DNA from: Actinomadura kijaniata NBRC 14229
GTDB taxonomy: Bacteria > Actinomycetota > Actinomycetes > Streptosporangiales > Streptosporangiaceae
Direction: 5' to 3'
Length of the DNA: 64,000 bases
NCBI RefSeq assembly: GCF_001552175.1
Contig: NZ_BCQR01000045.1
Location: 1 to 64,000, forward strand
A program made the translations under genes and the position numbers. Below the pieces are notes generated by a model. That model saw only the letters and a program-made list of their open reading frames with translations. It ran no database searches and had not been told where the DNA came from. This document shows positions 1-8,485 of this stretch, one piece after another; positions within the stretch are counted from its first letter, which is position 1; each line of letters opens with the position of its first letter.

Positions 1-321
1 CCCGCAGGCCAGGTCACGCGCTCGCGTGCGTGGCCGGGGTCCACTTGGAACAGGCCCTGGGGTCACGGCGAGCGTCCGGGCGCCACCTCCGGGCCGCCCC
101 CACCAGCGCCAGGACGGCTTCCGGCGGCTCGGCGCCGTGGCCGCGACAGCGCCTGACCACCCCGGATCGACGCACGCGACGATCTCCTGCCCGTCCCCGC
201 TCCCGGAACCCCGCGTCGGCGGTCGTGCCGGGAAAGCGGACGGGGGCTCCGGTGAAGTACCGGCGAGCGGCCGGCCGTCTCACCGCGCCGGCCGCGGATC
301 CTCCGGAGACCAAGGAGTGGC
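1..321. other. 5' flank without a supported gene
   Basis: Open frames run through this stretch on both strands, but none has a convincing ribosome binding site or recognisable protein. An AAGGAG ribosome binding site at about 310-315 belongs to the gene starting at 322, so at least its 3' part is leader sequence for that gene. Nothing else is recognised. Confidence 0.5.
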
Positions 322-2010
322 ATGACCATCAGAAGGATGGTGGCCGGTATCGGGGCGGCGGCCCTGGTGATGGCGGGAACGGCACAGCAGGCGCAGGCCG
401 CGCCGCCCGAACGGCCCCCGCGACCGGCCCCGTCGGCGAACCCGTCGGCGAACCCGCCGAAGGCCGGGGACGGCGGCCGCGGGACGTTCCGGCGGGGCAC
501 GGTCCGCACCGGACTGCCGCACGAGTCCAAACTGCGTCGGCCCCGCACGGCGCGGGCCGACGGCGAGCCCACCCTCAAGGTGAAGGTGCTCGACCGCGAC
601 GGGTCCACGCCGACGACCGAGCGGAACAGCCGCCTGTACATCTGGCCGCTGGACGGGAGCATGCCGTTCGGGTTCGACGTGGAGAACGGGCACGCCGAGG
701 GCTCGCTGCCGAAGGGCGACCACATCGTCTACACCAAGATCTACGACAGGAGGGCCGACGGCCGGGCGTCGACCACGCTGATCTACCTGCCGAAGGTGTC
801 GGTGACCGGCGACCTGTCGCTGACGCTGGACGGCCGCCGGACGCGGCCGGCCCGGGTGACCGCGGACCGCGCGGACGCCGCCGCGAGGAGCACCGCCGTC
901 CTGATCTCGCAGCGCGTCGGGGCGGACGTCCGAGGGATGACCATCGCGGACGGCGACGAGGTCCACGTGTCCCCGGCCGCCCCCGGCGGGGACCTGGGCT
1001 ACCACGTGCAGGCACGGCTCACCCGGAACGGGCAGGAGCAGGGAAGCCCCTACGTCTACAACATCGCGTCCAGGGCCCAGGGGATTCCGGCCGATCCGAG
1101 CGTGCGGGTCCGTGCCGGTGACCTGGCCGCCGTGCGCACCCGCTACACCGCGCAGGGGAGACCGGGCTGCACGGGGACCCACGCGGCGGTCGACTGGGGC
1201 ATCGGCACCGAGGTGGGCCTGTACGAGTCGCCCGGTCGGGTCCCCGCCGAGCGGACCGAGTACTACTCCCCCGACGTGGCCTGGAACCTGGACGCGGCCG
1301 TCACCACCCCGGACTGCTCCTTCGAGGAGTACGACCTCCAGTTCCGGACGGGCGAGCGGTTCCGGGCGGGGACCCACGCGATGAGCTGGCACACCGCTCC
1401 GCAGGGACCCGCGGCGGGCAGGTTCGTCGCCGACCGCGACGGCCAGAACCTCGTCGAGGTGCCGGTCCTGACCTCCTGGGACGCCGACGGGCCGCTCGGC
1501 GTGTCGGCCACCACCGGCGACACCACGGTGCGGAACGCGGCCGGAGAGGTCGTCGCCACCAGCACCATCCCGGGCCTGCTGGACGGCTGGGAACCGGCCC
1601 GGCCCGGTCCGCACACCGTCACGGTGGACGGCAGGCGGGCGGCGTCCTGGTCGGACCTGGGGATCCGGCAGCACATCGCCTGGAACGTCACCGTCACCGA
1701 CCCGAAGGCCGACGTTCCGCTGCCCGTGATCCGGTACCGCACGGACCTGGACGCGAGCAACCGCGCCCGGCCGGGAAGCACCCAGGTCCTGTCGCTGGTC
1801 CCCGACGGCCCGCTGGGGCGGGCCGGCGCCGCGCCGTCCCTGTGGACCTCCGCCGACGACGGGAAGAGCTGGCGGCCGGTCGCGCTGACCGCGCACGACG
1901 ACGGCTGGCGGGCGTCCTTCCCCAACCCGCCGTCGGGTCATGTGTCGCTGCGCGTCCGGGTGCCCGGTGTCGTCGACCAGACGGTGATCCGCGCCTACGG
2001 CGTCGGCTGA
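322..2010 (+). CDS. secreted protein of unknown function with an S8-peptidase-like C-terminal region
   Basis: The product is 562 residues. It starts at an ATG preceded by AAGGAG and has a Sec signal peptide with probable cleavage after AQAA near residue 27. A Pro/Arg-rich stretch follows, then a long beta-rich region. The last ~90 residues (from PLPVIRYRTDLDA, with S-x-DDG-x-SW and a final VDQTVIRAYGV) resemble the C-terminal segment that follows the catalytic domain in actinobacterial subtilisin-family (S8) exported proteases. No Asp/His/Ser protease motifs are present, so this looks like the accessory part without a peptidase. An exported cell-surface or extracellular role is inferred; no reaction can be assigned. 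The start is well supported, the function is not. Confidence 0.8.
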   Translation: MTIRRMVAGIGAAALVMAGTAQQAQAAPPERPPRPAPSANPSANPPKAGDGGRGTFRRGTVRTGLPHESKLRRPRTARADGEPTLKVKVLDRDGSTPTTERNSRLYIWPLDGSMPFGFDVENGHAEGSLPKGDHIVYTKIYDRRADGRASTTLIYLPKVSVTGDLSLTLDGRRTRPARVTADRADAAARSTAVLISQRVGADVRGMTIADGDEVHVSPAAPGGDLGYHVQARLTRNGQEQGSPYVYNIASRAQGIPADPSVRVRAGDLAAVRTRYTAQGRPGCTGTHAAVDWGIGTEVGLYESPGRVPAERTEYYSPDVAWNLDAAVTTPDCSFEEYDLQFRTGERFRAGTHAMSWHTAPQGPAAGRFVADRDGQNLVEVPVLTSWDADGPLGVSATTGDTTVRNAAGEVVATSTIPGLLDGWEPARPGPHTVTVDGRRAASWSDLGIRQHIAWNVTVTDPKADVPLPVIRYRTDLDASNRARPGSTQVLSLVPDGPLGRAGAAPSLWTSADDGKSWRPVALTAHDDGWRASFPNPPSGHVSLRVRVPGVVDQTVIRAYGVG

Positions 2011-2020
2011 CCGGCGCCGG

Positions 2021-2086
2021 GGGTGCGGCTCGTTCCCGTGGGGGCGTCCGCCCAGCTCACCGCGGTTCTCCGGGCGAGCCGCACCC
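2021..2086 (+). terminator. long perfect inverted repeat after the first gene
   Basis: GGGTGCGGCTCG (2021-2032) and its exact reverse complement (2075-2086) are separated by 42 nt. The 12-bp stem lies just downstream of the stop at 2010 and before the ABC gene at 2212. A terminator is likely, although there is no T-tract and the loop is unusually long. Confidence 0.5.
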
Positions 2087-2211
2087 GACCGCCGGAGCGG
2101 ACCGGGGTCGTTTCCAGTCCCGGTTAAAGGCTTGGCGATGAGTGCGGTGGCCCCGCCCGCGCCGCCGCCGGAATCCGCCCGCTCCTCCCCAGTGTGTCCT
2201 GGGGGGTGGCG

Positions 2212-2883
2212 ATGGAGCCGACGCGGGACGAGCCGACGACCGAACCTGAGGTCGAGCCGGTGGTCGAGGCCGAGGACCTGGGGCTGCGCACCCGGCGGGG
2301 TCCGGTCTTCGCCGGGGTGACGCTGCGGGCCGCGCCGGGGGAACTGGTCGCGGTCACCGGTCCGGGCGGCAGCGGCCGCACCTCGCTGCTGCTGACGGTG
2401 GCGGGGCGGATGAGGCCCTCGTCGGGAACGCTGCGGGTGTGCGGGATCGCGCTGCCGGGCGGCGCGGCGCGGGTGCGCGGCCGGGTGGCGGTCGCGCGGG
2501 CCACCGGAGCCGCCGAGCTGGAACCCGACCTGCGCGTCCGCGACCACGTGCGGGAACGCGCCCTGGCGGCCGGGAGCCCGGCGGCGGCGTTCGACGAGGC
2601 CGCCGGGACCGTGGGCCTGGACGTGCCGGGCGCGACGGTCGTGGCGGAGCTTGCCGCGGCCGACGCGACCCGGCTGGCGCTGGCGCTGGCGCTGCTGGAG
2701 GCGCCGGAGGCGCTGGTGCTGGACGACCTGGACGACGGCGCGGACCTGGCCGCGCAGCGCGCGCTGTGGGAGGCCGCCCGGAGCGCCGCCGACAGCGGCC
2801 CGGTCGTGCTGGCCGCCGCCACCGAGCCCTCCCCCGCCGCCGGTCTGGCCGACCGGCTGGTCGCGTTGGGGGGACGGGGCTGA
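2212..2883 (+). CDS. ABC transporter ATP-binding protein with degenerate nucleotide-binding motifs
   Basis: The fold is an ABC-type ATPase of 223 residues. The P-loop reads GPGGSGRTS, with Arg where the invariant Walker A lysine should be. The Walker B region is ALVLDDLDD, so the catalytic Glu is Asp, and no LSGGQ signature can be found: the expected place reads ELAAADATR. The ATG at 2212 is chosen because a GGGGGG ribosome binding site lies just upstream; a GTG at 2194 is the alternative. The stop codon shares one base with the start of the following membrane protein, so the two are translationally coupled and probably form one complex. With these changes it may bind nucleotide weakly or only play a structural part. 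Confidence 0.8.
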   Translation: MEPTRDEPTTEPEVEPVVEAEDLGLRTRRGPVFAGVTLRAAPGELVAVTGPGGSGRTSLLLTVAGRMRPSSGTLRVCGIALPGGAARVRGRVAVARATGAAELEPDLRVRDHVRERALAAGSPAAAFDEAAGTVGLDVPGATVVAELAAADATRLALALALLEAPEALVLDDLDDGADLAAQRALWEAARSAADSGPVVLAAATEPSPAAGLADRLVALGGRG

Positions 2884-5441
2884 TGCGCGCGCTGCGGCTG
2901 GCGGCCTACGAGCTGCTGCGGTTCCGGACGCCGATGCAGCGGGCGGGGCTGGGGTTCCTGCTGCTGGTGCCGCTGCTGTACGGCGGGATCTACCTGTGGT
3001 CCAACTGGGACCCCTACTCCAAGATCGACCAGGTGCCGGTGGCGGTGGTCAACCAGGACGAGCCGGTCGAGGTGGAGGACCGCACCATCCACGCCGGCGG
3101 CGACTTCGTGACCGAGCTGAAGCGCGAGCCGCTGCTCGGCTGGCGGTTCACGACCGCCCCGGAGGCCGCCGACGGGCTGCGCGACGGCCGCTACTACGCG
3201 GTGATCACCGTGCCGCGCGACTTCTCCGCCAAGCTGACCAGCGGCGCGACCGGCAGCCCGCGGCGGGCCGCGATGGAGATCCGGCTCGACGACGCCAACA
3301 ACTTCCTTGTCGGGATCATGGCCGAGACCATCCAGTCGGAGTTGCAGCGGCAGATCTCGGCGGCGGCGGTGTCGGCGTACTTCCAGGCGGCGTTCGGCCA
3401 GCTCGACGAGCTGCACCAGGGCATCACCGAGGCGGCCGACGGGGCCGGGAAACTGCGCGACGGGCTGGGACGGGCCAAGGACGGGTCGTCCCGGCTCGCC
3501 ACCGGCCTGGAGCAGGCCAAGACCGGCACTTCCGCGCTCGCCGACGGCCTCGGCCAGGCCAAGACCGGCTCGGCCGCGCTGGTGAACGGCCTGGAGCAGG
3601 CCCGCACCGGCACCACCGCGCTCGCCGACGGCCTCGGCCAGGCCAAGACCGGCTCGGCCGCGCTGGTGGACGGGCTGGCCGCCGCCGACCGGGGGGCCGG
3701 AACGCTGGCGAACGGGCTGACCACCCTCCAGCGGGGCACCGCGCGGCTGGCGCCCGGCGCCGAGCAGGTGTCCCAGGGCGTGCACCGGGTGACCGGCACC
3801 GCCGTCCCGCTGCTCGACCGGGCCTCCAGGGCGCTGCCGGACCTGACCGCGCTCGCGGCGGCGCTGACCACGGAGGCCGCCGGCGTGACCGCGACGACCG
3901 CCGCCGTCGCCGACCGCGCCGTCCACGACACCAGGGCCATCCGGCGGTGGATGCGGGGCGCGGTCGCCGCCCGTCCCGCCATCGCCGGCAGCGTCGAGTA
4001 CCGGGCGCTCGACGCCTCGCTGACCTGGGTGGACGGGCACACCGAGACGCGGGTGTGGGCGCTGGCGAACGCGTTCCCCGAGGCCGCCGACCGCCGCGAC
4101 CTGCCCGCCGCCGTCACCTCCGCCCGGCGCCTGGACCGGACCCTGCTCGCCCGTCTGAACCTGCTGGCCGAGCGGTACCCCGTGCTGCGCGACGACCCGC
4201 TGTTCCGCGAGGCCCTGGAGATCACCGAGCTGGTCGCCGAGGGGGTGCGCCGCGTCGCCCGCCGCGCCGACCGCGCCGACGCCGTCGCCCAGCGGATCGC
4301 CGCCGACGTCGGGCGCTTCCAGCGGAGGGTTCCCGGCCTGCGGGAACGGCTGGCGAAGGCCTCCCGCGACCTGCGGACCCTGGACCGGGGCGCCGCGCGG
4401 GTCGCGGCGGGCGCCCGCCGCCTCGACGCGGGCGCGACCCGGCTGGTGGGCGGCGCGGACCAGCTCCACTCCGGCACCACCCGGCTGCTCGCCGGGGCCC
4501 GCCGGCTCGACGCGGGCAACGCCGAACTGCTCTCCGGCGCGCGGGCCCTCAACGCGGGCGGCGGGAAGCTCCTGGCGGGCGCGCGCGAGCTCGACGCGGG
4601 CAACGCCAAGCTCCTGTCGGGCGCGCGCCAGGTGGACGACGGCGCGGGCGAGCTGCTGTCGGGCGCGCGGGAACTCGACTCCGGCAACGCCGAGCTGCTG
4701 GGCGGGTCCAAGGACCTCGCCTCGGGCCTGAAGTCGGCCGAGGACCGCATCCCCACCGTCGAGGACCCCGCCGACACCGCCGAGAAGCTCGCGAACCCGG
4801 TGGACGTGAGGACCACCAACGCCCATCCCGCCAAGTACTACGGGCGCGGGCTGGCGCCGTTCTTCATCGCCATCGCGCTGTGGGTGTTCGGGATCGTGGC
4901 GTTCCTGATGCTGCGGCCGGTGTCGGGGCGCCTGCTGGCGTCGCGCGCGAGCTCGGTCACCGTCGCGTTCGCCGCCTGGCTGCCGGTGCTGTTCATGGGC
5001 GCGCTCGCGGCGCTGGTGCTGTTCGGCGTCCTCACCGTCGCGCTCGGCCTGAACGCGGTGAACGCGGCCGGGACCGTGCTGCTGATGCTGCTGGGCGTGG
5101 CGGCGTTCAGCGCGATCGTGCACGTGCTGCGGCTGGCGTTCGGCGCGGTCGGCGACGCGCTCGCCCTGGTCATGCTGATGGTGCAGCTGGTGTCGTGCGG
5201 CGGGCTGTACCCGGTGGAGACGCTGCCGCAGCCGTTCCGCGCGATCCACGACGTGGTCCCGATGACCTACTTCGTGGCGCCGATGCGGGCGACGATCTCC
5301 GGCGGCCAGACCTCGCACGTCGTCGCCGACGCGCTGGTGCTGACCGGCTACCTGGCGGGCGCGCTGGCGCTGCTGGTCCTGGCGGTCCATCTCCAGCGCC
5401 GCTGGTCGATGGCGCGGCTCAAACCGGAGCTGGAGCTGTGA
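2883..5441 (+). CDS. YhgE/Pip-family ABC-2-type membrane protein with coiled-coil repeats
   Basis: The product is 852 residues and begins at the ATG overlapping the previous stop codon (TGATG). One N-terminal membrane segment (about residues 18-40) precedes a large extracytoplasmic domain. That domain has two blocks of short Gly/Leu/Ala repeats of the pattern xxLxxGLxxAxxG (about 185-290 and 495-620), typical of the YhgE/Pip and ESX-associated exporter family. The C-terminal ~200 residues hold five to six hydrophobic helices, including a conserved-looking GGLYPVETLPQPFRAIH segment shared with ABC-2 permeases. It is probably an exporter or phage-infection-protein-type membrane protein working with the preceding ATPase. 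The substrate is unknown. Confidence 0.88.
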   Translation: MRALRLAAYELLRFRTPMQRAGLGFLLLVPLLYGGIYLWSNWDPYSKIDQVPVAVVNQDEPVEVEDRTIHAGGDFVTELKREPLLGWRFTTAPEAADGLRDGRYYAVITVPRDFSAKLTSGATGSPRRAAMEIRLDDANNFLVGIMAETIQSELQRQISAAAVSAYFQAAFGQLDELHQGITEAADGAGKLRDGLGRAKDGSSRLATGLEQAKTGTSALADGLGQAKTGSAALVNGLEQARTGTTALADGLGQAKTGSAALVDGLAAADRGAGTLANGLTTLQRGTARLAPGAEQVSQGVHRVTGTAVPLLDRASRALPDLTALAAALTTEAAGVTATTAAVADRAVHDTRAIRRWMRGAVAARPAIAGSVEYRALDASLTWVDGHTETRVWALANAFPEAADRRDLPAAVTSARRLDRTLLARLNLLAERYPVLRDDPLFREALEITELVAEGVRRVARRADRADAVAQRIAADVGRFQRRVPGLRERLAKASRDLRTLDRGAARVAAGARRLDAGATRLVGGADQLHSGTTRLLAGARRLDAGNAELLSGARALNAGGGKLLAGARELDAGNAKLLSGARQVDDGAGELLSGARELDSGNAELLGGSKDLASGLKSAEDRIPTVEDPADTAEKLANPVDVRTTNAHPAKYYGRGLAPFFIAIALWVFGIVAFLMLRPVSGRLLASRASSVTVAFAAWLPVLFMGALAALVLFGVLTVALGLNAVNAAGTVLLMLLGVAAFSAIVHVLRLAFGAVGDALALVMLMVQLVSCGGLYPVETLPQPFRAIHDVVPMTYFVAPMRATISGGQTSHVVADALVLTGYLAGALALLVLAVHLQRRWSMARLKPELEL
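3534..3668 (+). repeat. in-frame tandem repeat inside the YhgE/Pip gene
   Basis: A stretch of about 51 bases starting at 3534 recurs identically at 3618, giving an 84-base (28-residue) period. The repeat encodes the ALADGLGQAKTGSAALV unit of the extracytoplasmic coiled coil. The near-identity at DNA level suggests recent duplication or gene conversion. Confidence 0.75.
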
Positions 5442-5444
5442 CGC

Positions 5445-6218
5445 TCAGCGGTGCTCGTACCTGTGCCCCGGCCTGAGCTGCTTGCCGTGGAACATCTCCG
5501 ACACCGTGACGAGCGTGAACCCTCGCTTCTTCAACCCCGCCAGCATGCGCGGCACCGCCTCGACGGTCGTCGGGTGGATGTCGTGGAGCAGCACGATGCC
5601 GCCCTTCCCCGGCTCGCGGACGCCGATCCGGGCGACGCGGGCGGCGCTGCGGTCCCGCCAGTCGAGCGTGTCGACGCTCCACATGATCTGCGGCATGCCG
5701 ACGGCGCGCGCGACCTTCCCGTCGGTGGCCCCGTAGGGCGGGCGGAACAGGGTGGGCGTCACCCCCGACGCCTCCCGGACCGCCTCGTTGGTGCGGCGGA
5801 CCTGGGACCGCACGGCGTCCGGTGACATCCCGGTGAGCTGCGGGTGCGACCAGCTGTGGTTGGCGACCTCGTGGCCCTCCAGGGCCATGCGCCGGACCAG
5901 GTCGCGGTGGGGGCCGACGTTCTGGCCCAGCAGGAAGAACGTCGCGCGCGCCCCCTCCCCGCGCAGGTCGTCCAGCAGCCGCCCGGTGTGCTCGCCCGGC
6001 CCGTCGTCGAACGTCAGCGCCACGCACGGCGTCCGCGCGCAGTCGATCGCGCGGGGCGGCGGCGGGGTGGGCGTCGGCGTCGGCGTGGACGGCCGCGCCG
6101 CCGCCGGCACGCTGCTCCGCGCCGCGACGATCTGCCCCGCCCGCATGCCTCCGCAGCCCGCCACCATGGCCGTCGTCGCGGCCATCGCGAGTACCGTCCC
6201 CCTGGTCACACGCACCAC
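5445..6218 (-). CDS. polysaccharide deacetylase (NodB homology) lipoprotein
   Basis: The product is 257 residues. An N-terminal lipobox (MVAGC, Cys22) precedes a Pro/Thr-rich spacer and then a NodB domain. All five family motifs are visible: TFDDGP (69-74), HSWSH (121-125), RPPYG (about 159), DTLDW and LLHDIHPTT. The two His and the second Asp of these motifs are the metal ligands in carbohydrate esterase family 4, so the enzyme should be active and probably removes acetyl groups from peptidoglycan or another cell-wall glycan outside the membrane. It converges on the transporter gene with only 3 bases between the stops. The start is GTG, with a GGGGG ribosome binding site upstream. Confidence 0.93.
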   Translation of the reverse strand: MVRVTRGTVLAMAATTAMVAGCGGMRAGQIVAARSSVPAAARPSTPTPTPTPPPPRAIDCARTPCVALTFDDGPGEHTGRLLDDLRGEGARATFFLLGQNVGPHRDLVRRMALEGHEVANHSWSHPQLTGMSPDAVRSQVRRTNEAVREASGVTPTLFRPPYGATDGKVARAVGMPQIMWSVDTLDWRDRSAARVARIGVREPGKGGIVLLHDIHPTTVEAVPRMLAGLKKRGFTLVTVSEMFHGKQLRPGHRYEHR

Positions 6219-6412
6219 TTACCCCCGAAAGTGTTGCCGTGCGCGCTTCGTACCCCTTGGTCCGTATAGGCATGCCCAGGCTTCGCACAAGATCCATTCC
6301 CGGCCGGGTGCCGCCGCCCCGCCAAGGACACGTCCGGGAACGGCAAAGCCGCCGATGATTTCGGGGCCCCGCGCCGGTCCACCCCGTGGTCACGACGGTG
6401 GAAAGGAAGTCG

Positions 6413-7555
6413 ATGAGCAGCGATCTGCGTTCCGTCCTGCGGGTCCGGGTGGACGACGGCACGGTGCCCGGGGCGGTGGCCCTGGTGTTCCGCGGGGGCC
6501 GCGCCGAGGCGGCGGCGGTGGGCCACGCCGATCTGGCGGACGATCTCCCGATGGCCCGCGACTCGATCTTCCGGATCGCCTCGCTCACCAAGCCGATCAC
6601 CGCGGCCGCGACGATGCTGCTGGTCGACGACGGCCTGCTGGCGCTGCCCGACCCGGTGGACCGGTGGCTGCCGGAGCTGGCCGCGCCCCGGGTCGTCCGG
6701 TCCCCGTCGTCTCCGGTGACCGACACGGTCCCCGCCGAACGGCCGATCACGGTGGAGGACCTGCTGACGTTCCGCGCGGGGTACGGGTTCGCCGCCGACT
6801 TCGCGTTCCCGGCGGTGGCCGAGCTGTTCCAGACCGTGCAGCGCGACCCGCTGCTCCCGCACGACTACCCGCCGCCGGACGAGTGGACGGCGGCGCTGGC
6901 GAAGATCCCCCTGCTGTGCCGGCCGGGTGAGGCGTGGCTGTACCACACCTGCTCCGACATCCTGGGCGTGCTGGTCGCCCGCGTGGCGGGGCGGCCGTTC
7001 CCCGAGTTCCTCCGCGAGCGGCTGTTCGCGCCGCTCGGCATGGACGACACCGGTTTCGACGTGCCCGCCGCGAAGCTCGACCGCTTCACCGTGCTCTACG
7101 GCACCGGCGAGGACGGCCGCGAGGTGGTCGACGCGCGCGACGGCCGGTGGGCGCGCCCGCCCGCGTTCCCCTCCGGCGGGAGCGGGCTGGTCTCGACCGC
7201 CGACGACCTGCTGGCGTTCCACCGGATGCTGCTGGACGAGGGCGCCTTCCGGGGCCGCCGCGTCCTGTCGGCCGCGTCGGTGCGGCTCATGACGGCCGAC
7301 CACCTGACCGGGACCCAGCGCAAGGAGGGCGAGCCGTTCCTGGAGGGCCAGGGCTGGGGGTTCGGCGGGTCGGTGGACGTCGCGCGGATCGACCCGTGGA
7401 ACGTCCCGGGCCGCTACGGCTGGGTCGGCGGCAGCGGCACGGCGGCCCACCTCGTCCCGGCGACCGGGACGGCGGCGATCGTGCTCACCCAGCAGGCGCT
7501 GACGAGCCCGACGCCGCCGTCGGTGCTGCGCGACCTCTGGCGGTACGCGGCCTGA
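6413..7555 (+). CDS. serine hydrolase of the beta-lactamase/penicillin-binding-protein class C family
   Basis: The product is 380 residues, starting at an ATG with a GAAAGGAAG ribosome binding site. The catalytic SxxK motif is SLTK (Ser57, Lys60). The second motif position reads YHT (Tyr177) instead of the usual YxN. A GGSG segment near the C-terminus (WVGGSGTAAHLVP) stands where the H/KxG motif is expected. There is no signal peptide, so the enzyme is probably cytoplasmic and more likely an esterase or peptidase than a true beta-lactamase. It converges on an enoyl-CoA hydratase gene 10 bases downstream. Confidence 0.9.
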   Translation: MSSDLRSVLRVRVDDGTVPGAVALVFRGGRAEAAAVGHADLADDLPMARDSIFRIASLTKPITAAATMLLVDDGLLALPDPVDRWLPELAAPRVVRSPSSPVTDTVPAERPITVEDLLTFRAGYGFAADFAFPAVAELFQTVQRDPLLPHDYPPPDEWTAALAKIPLLCRPGEAWLYHTCSDILGVLVARVAGRPFPEFLRERLFAPLGMDDTGFDVPAAKLDRFTVLYGTGEDGREVVDARDGRWARPPAFPSGGSGLVSTADDLLAFHRMLLDEGAFRGRRVLSAASVRLMTADHLTGTQRKEGEPFLEGQGWGFGGSVDVARIDPWNVPGRYGWVGGSGTAAHLVPATGTAAIVLTQQALTSPTPPSVLRDLWRYAA

Positions 7556-7569
7556 CCGGGCGCGGTCAG
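7552..7569. terminator. short hairpin shared by two convergent genes
   Basis: CTGACC and GGTCAG flank a 6-nt loop and overlap both stop codons of the convergent genes ending at 7555 and 7566. The stem is only 6 bp, so it is a weak candidate bidirectional terminator. Confidence 0.35.
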
Positions 7570-8438
7570 CGCAGGGGCCAGTCGGGGACCTGGGGCGGCA
7601 GGTCGGTGGAGATCCGCATCGGGAACTCCGCCGGCCGCTTCTCCAGGAACGACGTGACGCCCTCGTTGGCGTCCGGCGCGCCGCCGAGCGCGGCCATCAG
7701 CCGGGAGTCGGCGACGTGCGCGTCCCACGGCGACGGGGCCGACAGGCCCGACCACATCAGGCGGCGGATGGCGGCGACCGACACCGCCGAGGTGTTGTCG
7801 GCGATCTCGCGGGCCAGCGCGTAGGCGGCCGGGAGCAGCTCGTCGGGGGCGTACACGCGCGACACCAGGCGGCCGTCCAGGGCCTCCCGCGCGTCGAACA
7901 CCCGGCCCGTCGCCGCCCACTCCATCGCCTGCGCGATCCCGACCAGGCGCGGCAGGAACCACGACGAGGCCGCCTCGGTGACGATGCCGCGGCGCGCGAA
8001 CACGAACCCGAACTTCGCCTTCTCGCTGGCCAGCCGCACGTCCATCGGCAGCGTCATCGTCACGCCGACGCCGACGGCCGCGCCGTTGAACGCCCCGATG
8101 ACCGGCTTGAGGCAGCGGGCGATGCGCAGCGCGACGGTGCCGCCGCCGTCGCGCGGGGTGCCGTCCTCCAGCACGTCCTGCTCGCCCGCGAACATCTCCT
8201 TCGACTTCTCCTGGTCGAAGGTGGCGCCGCCCCCGCCCAGGTCCGCGCCGGCGCAGAACGCCTTGCCCGCGCCCGTCACCACGACCGCGCGCACGGCGTC
8301 GTCGGCGTCGATCCGGTCGAACGCGTCGAGCATCTCGTTGCGCATGGTGTAGGTGTAGGCGTTCATGCGGTGCGGCCGGTTGAGGGTGATCGTGGCGACC
8401 CCGTCCGCAACGCTGTACTCGATCTCGGTGTACGACAC
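7566..8438 (-). CDS. enoyl-CoA hydratase/isomerase (crotonase) family protein
   Basis: The product is 290 residues, slightly longer than the usual ~260. The crotonase oxyanion-hole segment AFCAGADLGGGG lies at about 60-71 and the second one (NGAAVGVGVTMTLPMD) at about 118-133. These place it among acyl-CoA hydratases and isomerases acting in fatty-acid or related catabolism. The usual catalytic Glu pair is not clearly seen: the second site reads RGIVTEAASSWFLPR, which has one Glu. It may be a mono-functional hydratase or isomerase. The start is GTG with AAGGGG upstream. No pathway genes lie nearby, so the substrate is open. Confidence 0.92.
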   Translation of the reverse strand: MSYTEIEYSVADGVATITLNRPHRMNAYTYTMRNEMLDAFDRIDADDAVRAVVVTGAGKAFCAGADLGGGGATFDQEKSKEMFAGEQDVLEDGTPRDGGGTVALRIARCLKPVIGAFNGAAVGVGVTMTLPMDVRLASEKAKFGFVFARRGIVTEAASSWFLPRLVGIAQAMEWAATGRVFDAREALDGRLVSRVYAPDELLPAAYALAREIADNTSAVSVAAIRRLMWSGLSAPSPWDAHVADSRLMAALGGAPDANEGVTSFLEKRPAEFPMRISTDLPPQVPDWPLR

Positions 8439-8485
8439 CAGCGGCCCCTTACTCGCGATTTAGAAGCCGATTCTAGGAAGCCGTC

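Noticed and set aside
2439..2882. Upstream in-frame extension of the YhgE/Pip protein
   Set aside because: The extension overlaps the ABC ATPase in another frame and is Arg/Gly-rich; the ATG at 2883 in a stop-start overlap with a hydrophobic start is preferred.
3436..4740. Repeats that could suggest a CRISPR or satellite array
   Set aside because: The repeats are in frame, degenerate and encode the coiled-coil units of the YhgE/Pip protein.
2124..5390. Very long open frame on the minus strand (over 1,000 codons)
   Set aside because: It lies opposite the YhgE/Pip gene, is made of Arg/Gln/His/Gly-rich low-complexity sequence and has no family features. Typical antisense shadow in G+C-rich DNA.
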